From Rhizobium sp. NZLR1 (GTDB lineage Bacteria > Pseudomonadota > Alphaproteobacteria > Rhizobiales > Rhizobiaceae): a stretch of 64,000 nucleotides of DNA. The position numbers were made by a program, and so were the translations under genes. Below, piece by piece: positions 58,281 through 64,000 of this stretch; the first letter of the stretch is position 1; each line of letters begins with the position of its first letter. The notes under the pieces were generated by a model. That model did not search any database. It had not been told where the DNA came from and worked only from the letters and a program-made list of their open reading frames with translations. The stretch lies in contig NZ_CP071632.1 of assembly GCF_017357385.1 (NCBI RefSeq), positions 2,237,501 to 2,301,500 of the forward strand, given 5' to 3'.

Positions 58281-60407
58281 TCAGACAAGCCCGAAATCTT
58301 TGAAGTGAAGCGCCGCAGAATTGTCGAGATCCGCAACATGGACTGCCGCACCCGCCGCACTTCCATCCGCGTCATAGAAGAGTCTGCCGCTGGCCTGATC
58401 GTAGATCAGCTTGTCATCCGCCTCGAGCGCTCTCGTTCCCTGCACGAAATTCTCATCCGAAAATCGAGATAGGCTGAGCGCGGCGAAAATCGAATGGTCG
58501 AGCAGCAGCTTGTCGCCCGCCGCGGAGGAGAAATCCGTAATCTTGTCAACGCTGACATTATCGGGCTTCACATCGAAGACGAAGCTATCGCCTCCACCGC
58601 CGCCGGTCAGCGTGTCTGCGCCGGCTTTGCCGATCAGCTTGTCGTTACCGAGCCCGCCGGTAATCTGGTCGGCGCCTTTGCCGCCATTGATCGTGTTGCT
58701 GCCGTCGTTGCCGGTGAGAACGTTGGCGGTGTTGTTGCCTGTCGCGCTGAGATTGGCCGTTCCGGTCAAGGCGAGATTCTCGATCGTACCGGCCGCGTGC
58801 TTCACATCGGCCAGGCTAAAGGAGGTCGAAGCCTTGACGGTGTCCTTGCCGGATGCCCCTGTCTCATCGACAAAATCGCCCGCATTGTCGACCACATAAG
58901 TATCGTTGCCGGCATGGCCCGACATATGGTCGGCGCCAGTGCTGCCATCAAGGATATTGTTGCCGGAATTGCCGACGAGAGCGTTTGCCAGGCCATTGCC
59001 GGTGCCGTTCAGATTGGCGGTGCCGGTCAGCGTCAGGTTCTCGACGTTGCCGATCGTATGCGTCGTATCCTTGAGGCTGAAGCTGATCGACGACATGACC
59101 GTATCGGTTCCGCCGCCTCGGCTTTCGTCGACGATTTGAGTGGGGCTGCTCACGGTGAATATGTCGTTGCCCCTGCCGCCATAGATATGGCTGGCGGCCG
59201 TTGGCGGCGTGCTGGCGCTGCCGCCGCCGATGTCGATGATAACCGGATGGTCGACGACATCCACTGTCAGCGACGACACATTGCTGAGGCTTTTGATCGC
59301 CGTCGTCCCGCTCACCGGGTCGAAAACCTTCACGGAGCCGAACGAGGCCCCGAGATTGACCTTGACGCCCGTCGTCGCGGCCTGAATGGCCGTGTCGGTG
59401 GACTGGTTCCAGATGTCGGGCTCGTTCCAGATAATGATCTGGTAGCTGCCGTCCGATTTTTCGGTGAGCAAGCTGTGGGCCGAAGACGGCATGCCGTCGA
59501 TCGAATAATTGAGGGCCCCTGCGCTGAAGCTCGCCTTTGCCGCGCCGTCGTCCGCCAGTATTTCAGTGAGATTGTGGATCGCCGTTGCCGCCGGCTTGGC
59601 TGAATAGTCGAGATGAAAAAGCCCGAAATGCTTCTCCTGGTTGGCGCCCTGCGGATCGGAATAGGCGTCCAGCAGCTCGTAGATGAATGTCTGCTTCGAT
59701 CCGAGTGCTGCGCCGTCCATCAGCGTGTTGAGCACCAGCTTTGCCTGCGTCGCTTCACTGACGCGTTCCCAGCCGCCATTGGTGTCGGCGGTGAGGGAGG
59801 TGTGGTAACCGGTCTCGGTGATTGCCAGCGGCTTGCCCGGATCGGCAGCGCGCTGAACGCCGGCTTCGCGGGAAAGCCACGAGAATGGCTGGTCGCCATC
59901 CTTCGCATAGGTATGGATCGTCGTGTAGTCGGAGGCGGATGCGACCGTATATCCGGTAAAGCCGAGAACCGGGATGTTTTTCAGCAAGGGATCGGCGTTG
60001 ACGGCGGCAGACAGGTCCTTTTGATAGGCGACCGCGGCTGCCTGGCCGCTAAGACCGTGATAGCTGACCGGCCAGTTATTGACTTCGTTCGGCCCCTCGA
60101 TGCCGACGACCAACCCCGGATGGGCCTGCACGAAAGTATGCAGCCGCTGGGCGAGCGTGGTGGGGTCCACTTCCCGCTGGGCGCTGAAGACGAACTGCAC
60201 GCCGGCTTCGGCAGCATCGCCGAGATGGGTTTGACCGTTAGGATCGGAAGCGGAGTTGGGGGCGTGATCGCGGACCGCATCAAGGCCAAGATAGTCTAAA
60301 GCTTTGACAACTTCTCCGACATTGGAATATTTTCCGTCGGTGTAGTCGATATGCGTATCAATTCCAAAGGATTGAATAATATCGTTTATTCTAACGGCTT
60401 GAGCCAT
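58281..60407 (-). CDS. RTX calcium-binding protein with glycosidase-like N-domain
   Basis: A 708-residue protein with two parts. Residues 1-300 look like a clan GH-A beta/alpha barrel: VVGIEGPNEVNNWP carries the Asn-Glu (Glu108) typical of the acid/base, and KPLAITETGYHTS carries a candidate nucleophile, Glu198. Residues about 408-615 are RTX type: GGRGNDIFTV, GADHMSGHAGNDTYVV and GGKGADQITGGLGNDKLIGK. There is an 87-residue tandem module (413-499 and 500-586). No signal peptide, so type I secretion is expected. The start at 60407 has GGGAGAAAAACTT upstream. No hlyB/hlyD/tolC genes adjoin. Confidence 0.85.
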   Translation of the reverse strand: MAQAVRINDIIQSFGIDTHIDYTDGKYSNVGEVVKALDYLGLDAVRDHAPNSASDPNGQTHLGDAAEAGVQFVFSAQREVDPTTLAQRLHTFVQAHPGLVVGIEGPNEVNNWPVSYHGLSGQAAAVAYQKDLSAAVNADPLLKNIPVLGFTGYTVASASDYTTIHTYAKDGDQPFSWLSREAGVQRAADPGKPLAITETGYHTSLTADTNGGWERVSEATQAKLVLNTLMDGAALGSKQTFIYELLDAYSDPQGANQEKHFGLFHLDYSAKPAATAIHNLTEILADDGAAKASFSAGALNYSIDGMPSSAHSLLTEKSDGSYQIIIWNEPDIWNQSTDTAIQAATTGVKVNLGASFGSVKVFDPVSGTTAIKSLSNVSSLTVDVVDHPVIIDIGGGSASTPPTAASHIYGGRGNDIFTVSSPTQIVDESRGGGTDTVMSSISFSLKDTTHTIGNVENLTLTGTANLNGTGNGLANALVGNSGNNILDGSTGADHMSGHAGNDTYVVDNAGDFVDETGASGKDTVKASTSFSLADVKHAAGTIENLALTGTANLSATGNNTANVLTGNDGSNTINGGKGADQITGGLGNDKLIGKAGADTLTGGGGGDSFVFDVKPDNVSVDKITDFSSAAGDKLLLDHSIFAALSLSRFSDENFVQGTRALEADDKLIYDQASGRLFYDADGSAAGAAVHVADLDNSAALHFKDFGLV

Positions 60408-60496
60408 AAGTTTTTCTCCCAGTTTTAGAGGGAATCGGCGATGGGAATATATCCCCATTTCTGCTGCCGATTCGATTTAATACACGAGGAGGGGCC

Positions 60497-60628
60497 GTGC
60501 AGTATTGCCCGTTAACCATGATATATTGTCTTGAATGTGGCTCGTGCTGGATCGCCTTGAATGCCGAATCGGTGCTTGCATTTTGCATTCAGCCTGCCGA
60601 TCACTGCTCAAGTGAGACAGCCGCATAA
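60497..60628 (+). CDS. Candidate cysteine-rich 43-residue peptide
   Basis: GTG at 60497 follows a very strong ribosome site (GAGGAGGGG at 60486-60494) and opens 43 codons to TAA. The peptide contains MIYCLECGSCWIALNAESVL and six cysteines in all (positions 4, 11, 14, 17, 30, 37). It ends 38 bp before the GH13 gene and could be a leader peptide or a small metal-binding protein. No family is recognised, the start is GTG and there is no independent coding evidence. Confidence 0.25.
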   Translation: MQYCPLTMIYCLECGSCWIALNAESVLAFCIQPADHCSSETAA

Positions 60629-60666
60629 GCGGAGTCCGGCGAAATCCGATACCTCTGGAGGATCCG

Positions 60667-63039
60667 ATGACCGTCAATGTGCAATTCCGGTTTCGCAGCG
60701 GCCTGCCGTCGATGGCGTTTGACAATGTCCGTCTCCGCGGCAGTTGGGACGAGCATGGCCGCCCCGCGAATGATTGGACATCGGTTCCTGTGCAGGGCTC
60801 GCGTGACGAGGATGGATATGATGTCTTTGTCGCCGGGATTTCCTTTCCCGATGCCGAGATCGGCACGAATTTTCGATGGGGCATCGAGCTCGATCGGCCG
60901 GGCATACCGGATCTATGGGCAATCACCGCCGAATTGGACGACGAGGCCTCGTCGGGTCGCGAACGTTCCTTCGATCTCCACCAGGAGATGGCGCCGCAGA
61001 CCTATCACCTGACATGGATCGGCCGTCTGGGGGCGAACCGGGTTGAGAGGCGTGACGGTGTCGCCGGCATTCGCTTCTCGGTCTGGGCGCCGAACGCTCG
61101 GGAGGTCTCGCTCGTCCTCGCTGATCCCGCCATCGGCTACGTCGCCGACGACGGCACCGGAGCGCTCGGGACCATCGGCATGCGAAGGACCGGTGAGGGG
61201 ATCTGGTCGGTTGAAACCGGCGACGATGGCCGCCTTACCGATTTCGACGGCATGGTCGGCACGCCGTATATGTATCGCGTCACCAAGGATGATGGATCGC
61301 TCGCCTACCGGACCGACATCTGGTCGCTGATGCAGATCGGTGCGGGAGATTTCGATCCGGATGGCGCGGCCTATCACGGATCGCCGGCTGGTTTGGACGG
61401 ACCGCAGAGCTGCTCGGTCGTCTGCGACCCGAAGCGGGTGACGCTGCCGTCCGGGCAGGAGCTTGCCGCCGAGACGTTCTGGGCTGACGAATTCGTGGCC
61501 GGCCGCAAACTTCCTGAGCGGCTCGAGGATCTGGTGATCTATGAATTGCATGTCGGCGCGCTCGGTTTCGGCAAGCCAGCGCCGGGAACGCTGGATGATG
61601 CGATCGCCTTCGTCGCGCATCTTTCCGCGCTGGGCGTCAACGCCGTGGAACTGCTGCCGATCGCCGAATTCGAGACGCGGGCCAACTGGGGTTACGGCAC
61701 GTCGCATTTCTTTGCCGCCGATCAGGGGGCCGGCGGCACCGACCGGCTGAAGTTATTCGTTAAGGCCTGCCACCAGCAGGGCATCGCCGTCATTCTGGAC
61801 GTTTGTTACAACCACTTCGATCCGGATGGCGAGCGGGCGCAATGGGCCTATGATTCCAACGACCCCACCCGCAATATCTACTATTGGTACGAGGGACGCC
61901 CCGGCGATTACGCCGATCCGACGGGCGGCTATATCGACAACATCTCGACGGGATGGGCGCCTGCCTTCGATGAGGAGGCCGTGCGCCAGCTTTTCATCTC
62001 CAGCGCGGCATTTCTCGTCTCCGTCTGCCATATCGATGGTTTCCGGCTCGATCAGACCAGTTCGATCCATCAATATCCGGTGCTGCATGCCGATGGCCGG
62101 CGCGCCGATCGGGCGGCAGCCTTCGGCGCCAAATTCCTGAAGCAGTGGAGCCGCACGATGCGGCTGATCAAGCCCGAGGTTTTCCTGACGGCCGAGGATT
62201 ATTCGGACTGGTCGGCGATGACGGAGCCGAGCCTGACCGGCGACGGGCTCGGCTTCGACGCGACCTGGTACGGCGATTTTCATCACAACCTCGTCGAATA
62301 TCACGGCGGCGCTCAGGCGCAGCTTTTGAAGAATGCCGGTTTTGGCGATAAGCGGGCGCTGACCATGTCGTCTCTTGCCGGCGCATTGCAGGCGAGCGCG
62401 CGATCCAAGGTGGTCTACAACCAGTCGCACGACGATTGCGGCAATCGCGAGGGGTCGGCAAGAACCGCAGTCATCGCGGTCAATTTCGCACCGATCGTCG
62501 GCGAGACCAGGGCTTGGGCGGAGGCGAGATCCAGGTTCGCGGCAGCGATGACGCTGCTATCGGCAGGCACGCCGATGTTTTTCATGGGCGAGGAAATCGG
62601 CGCCCAGAAGCCCTACCGCTACAATGATTTCCTGAAGAACCGGGAGAATATCCTCGGCGAGGCTGCGGGCAACGGGGCAGGGATGATCAGCTGTTATCGC
62701 GATCTCATCACCCTCAGCATCCGAGAGGCAGCCATTCGTTCTCGCAACATCGCCGTTCCCTACGTGCATGACGCGCATCGGGTGATCGCGTTTCATCGAT
62801 GGAACGACGGCGAGGATTTCCTGGTGGTGGGGTCGCTGAACGATGCTACCTTCGAGCACGGCTACCGGCTGCGTAGCGAGCGTCTGGGAGATGACCTTTG
62901 GGAGGAAATCTTCAATACCGATGCTCAGACATATGGCGGCTGGAATGTCGGCAACGGCGGTGGAAAGATCAGAGCCGCGGCCGGAGCGCTCGACGCCGTG
63001 CTGCCTGCGTCGGGCGTCCTGGTCTTTCGCAGGCTGTGA
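60667..63039 (+). CDS. GH13 alpha-amylase family enzyme (branching-enzyme-like)
   Basis: A 790-residue cytoplasmic enzyme. Residues 1-110 resemble a starch-binding beta-sandwich, and about 133-230 a CBM48/E-set domain (GIRFSVWAPNAREVSLVLAD). The GH13 barrel follows with region I VILDVCYNH (378-383), region II GFRLDQTSS with nucleophile Asp462, region III FLTAEDYSDW with Glu510, and region IV NQSHDDCGN with Asp589. It is closest in plan to GlgB/TreZ-type enzymes, so alpha-glucan branching or debranching is likely; the precise reaction is open. The start at 60667 has GGAGGAT upstream. Confidence 0.9.
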   Translation: MTVNVQFRFRSGLPSMAFDNVRLRGSWDEHGRPANDWTSVPVQGSRDEDGYDVFVAGISFPDAEIGTNFRWGIELDRPGIPDLWAITAELDDEASSGRERSFDLHQEMAPQTYHLTWIGRLGANRVERRDGVAGIRFSVWAPNAREVSLVLADPAIGYVADDGTGALGTIGMRRTGEGIWSVETGDDGRLTDFDGMVGTPYMYRVTKDDGSLAYRTDIWSLMQIGAGDFDPDGAAYHGSPAGLDGPQSCSVVCDPKRVTLPSGQELAAETFWADEFVAGRKLPERLEDLVIYELHVGALGFGKPAPGTLDDAIAFVAHLSALGVNAVELLPIAEFETRANWGYGTSHFFAADQGAGGTDRLKLFVKACHQQGIAVILDVCYNHFDPDGERAQWAYDSNDPTRNIYYWYEGRPGDYADPTGGYIDNISTGWAPAFDEEAVRQLFISSAAFLVSVCHIDGFRLDQTSSIHQYPVLHADGRRADRAAAFGAKFLKQWSRTMRLIKPEVFLTAEDYSDWSAMTEPSLTGDGLGFDATWYGDFHHNLVEYHGGAQAQLLKNAGFGDKRALTMSSLAGALQASARSKVVYNQSHDDCGNREGSARTAVIAVNFAPIVGETRAWAEARSRFAAAMTLLSAGTPMFFMGEEIGAQKPYRYNDFLKNRENILGEAAGNGAGMISCYRDLITLSIREAAIRSRNIAVPYVHDAHRVIAFHRWNDGEDFLVVGSLNDATFEHGYRLRSERLGDDLWEEIFNTDAQTYGGWNVGNGGGKIRAAAGALDAVLPASGVLVFRRL

Positions 63040-63060
63040 CGCGTCGCGCGTCACGCTTTT
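63036..63060 (+). terminator. Terminator overlapping the GH13 stop codon
   Basis: GTGACGCG-TCG-CGCGTCAC forms an eight-pair stem that includes the TGA stop (63037-63039) and is followed by GCTTTT. Such a tight overlap of stop codon and terminator is compact but plausible. Confidence 0.65.
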
Positions 63061-63089
63061 CCAAGGCAGCAGGTAATGGGGGGCTGCCC

Positions 63090-63278
63090 TCAGGCAAACC
63101 CGACCGGCAGGTTTTCCAGGTTTCTGCCGGCACCGTAGTCGCGCTCATGCTGCGACCGGCGGCGGCCGTCGCGACGAGCGGGCAGATCGATCCGGTTTTC
63201 AGCAAAGATGCCATCGGCATAGGTGCCGGTGTCATGGCAATCGGTGTCGATTTGGGGGGCAAGGATTTTCAGGATCAT
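63090..63278 (-). CDS. Hypothetical protein, 62 residues
   Basis: A frame from ATG at 63278, preceded by AGAGGAACC, to TGA. The product starts MILKILAPQIDTDCHDTGTY and continues ADGIFAENRIDLPARRDGRR with a strongly basic middle. Third codon positions are G/C rich, as in real genes here, which favours coding. I recognise no family. The upstream region (63340-63365) is AT-rich and may hold its promoter. It is convergent with the GH13 gene. Confidence 0.5.
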   Translation of the reverse strand: MILKILAPQIDTDCHDTGTYADGIFAENRIDLPARRDGRRRSQHERDYGAGRNLENLPVGFA

Positions 63279-63416
63279 CGAGGTTCCTCTACGGCGCACC
63301 ACCAACACTCGGAAAGGCCGCTTCGTTCCCTTTATAAACTCTGAATTATTAATAAATTAACCATAAGGGCCGGGGTCGGTGCTGCCTTTAGTCGGGTCGT
63401 TCTCGCTGGATGACGT

Positions 63417-63719
63417 TCAATGGGCGACTGATGACGAGGACCTCGGCAGCAGCATGTCCTCGCCCGTCCGGATCAGCCGCGCCGTGCGCGCCATCACCTC
63501 GAGCCCCGCCTCGGTCTCGGCAATCTCGGGTGCCATTTTGTCTAGCCCATCGGCCACCTGAAACAGCATCGGCAACATATCACCCCGTCCGACCGCTTCG
63601 GCCGATCTGGCGAGCTTGCGCAACGCCTGCGAATATCGCGATATCAAGGCGAGCTTCTGGTCTGCGGGAATGTTGGAGAACGAATGTTTTTCTTGCGGCG
63701 ACAGTGTTGACTTCGACAT
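63417..63719 (-). CDS. Hypothetical protein, about 100 residues
   Basis: A mostly helical protein: MSKSTLSPQEKHSFSNIPAD, then KLALISRYSQALRKLARSAE and MLPMLFQVADGLDKMAPEIA, ending LLPRSSSSVAH. The start is unsure: ATG at 63719 (AAAGG about 11 bases upstream) gives 100 residues, ATG at 63761 gives 114, and longer readings run under the plus-strand gene at 63874. No family recognised and no signal peptide or membrane helix. The neighbouring gene at 63874 is divergent. Confidence 0.5.
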   Translation of the reverse strand: MSKSTLSPQEKHSFSNIPADQKLALISRYSQALRKLARSAEAVGRGDMLPMLFQVADGLDKMAPEIAETEAGLEVMARTARLIRTGEDMLLPRSSSSVAH

Positions 63720-63873
63720 GGACGCGGACCTTTTGGACGTCAATGAACGCGCATCCGCCATTCTTTGTTCCAGCGCGGATGCTGTGCGAGGATCGGTCGC
63801 TGCCTTGTCTCGAAGTGGCGTGGAACTCACCGACCGTGATTGCCGTTGATATCGATGAACACGGGAGGTTTCC

Positions 63874-64000
63874 ATGCAGTTGATCGATACACGAGTGACA
63901 CAGGCCGGTGACGTCTTCACCGTCGAATTCTTGGGCGAAGGAGGAGAATCGATCTCCGTCAAGATCGACAACTCTCATGGCGAGCTCGACGACTCCACAG
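63874..64000 (+). CDS. Hypothetical protein, N-terminal part (runs off window)
   Basis: ATG at 63874, with GGGAGG seven bases upstream, opens a frame that is still open at the window end (42 codons seen). The product begins MQLIDTRVTQAGDVFTVEFL and continues GEGGESISVKIDN; it looks like a small beta-rich protein. No family is recognised from this piece. The good ribosome site and G/C-rich third positions support it as a real gene. Confidence 0.6.
   Translation, partial: MQLIDTRVTQAGDVFTVEFLGEGGESISVKIDNSHGELDDST

Overview
The window looks like ordinary core chromosome of a fast-growing rhizobium (Rhizobium etli/leguminosarum type, Alphaproteobacteria). The pointers are a phosphatidylcholine synthase (pcs), an IalB-family secreted protein, a rhizobial Aap-type amino-acid transporter, a direct-repeat LexA box of the alphaproteobacterial kind (GAAC-N7-GAAC) between uvrA and ssb, a sigma-54 type promoter before glnB-glnA, generally high GC with C/G-rich third positions, and two families of small dispersed palindromic repeats. 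No tRNA, rRNA, CRISPR array, prophage or insertion sequence was seen.

Layout. 1-2.1 kb: end of a MacA-like adaptor followed by a MacB-like ATPase and permease. 2.1-8.0 kb: a less GC-rich islet with a LysR regulator, an Aap-like binding protein and two permeases (no ATPase gene), and a MalY/PatB-type C-S lyase/aminotransferase. 8.3-11.8 kb: GntR regulator, ferredoxin-NADP reductase, pcs, quinone oxidoreductase. 11.9-16.6 kb: BMP-family (nucleoside-type) ABC importer. 16.7-22.2 kb: YtfQRT-YjfF-type sugar importer and a GntR/FCD regulator. 22.4-26.5 kb: glmU, glmS (UDP-GlcNAc supply) and a DUF502 membrane protein. 26.6-32.6 kb: recG, then sdhE-mfd. 32.6-37.1 kb: OsmC, FrnE-type DsbA protein, YejA-like binding protein, IalB-like protein, hspQ. 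37.3-39.2 kb: glnB-glnA. 39.5-42.4 kb: nnr (NAD(P)HX repair), a YecE/DUF72 protein, an acetyltransferase. 42.4-46.9 kb: uvrA, ssb, a MarC-family protein. 47.1-54.9 kb: gyrA, three small membrane-protein genes, coaD, two cyclophilins, queA-tgt (queuosine). 54.9-58.2 kb: two secreted hypothetical proteins, a fabF gene behind an HxlR regulator, a small membrane protein. 58.3-63.0 kb: a large RTX/glycosidase-like protein divergent from a GH13 alpha-glucan enzyme. 63.0 kb to the end: small hypothetical genes.

Functional links. Several loci pair a regulator with an inverted repeat that can be read in the sequence: LysR with a 15-bp palindrome 85 bp before the aapJ-like gene, GntR with two GATATATC sites at its own start, HxlR with GTAGTAACT-N11-AGTTACTAC at its own promoter, and LexA with the uvrA/ssb box. 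DNA repair and replication genes (recG, mfd, uvrA, ssb, gyrA) are scattered among nitrogen assimilation (glnB-glnA), envelope precursor (glmU-glmS, pcs) and uptake functions.

I see no clearly new multi-gene defence or mobile system. The observations most worth following are the double-hairpin repeat family (three copies), the 22-bp triplication that rebuilds a translation start inside the BMP transporter operon, the row of tiny membrane proteins after gyrA, the RTX protein with a glycosidase-like N-terminus and an 87-residue tandem module, a cysteine-rich 43-codon candidate upstream of the GH13 gene, and a Tgt lacking two of the usual zinc cysteines.
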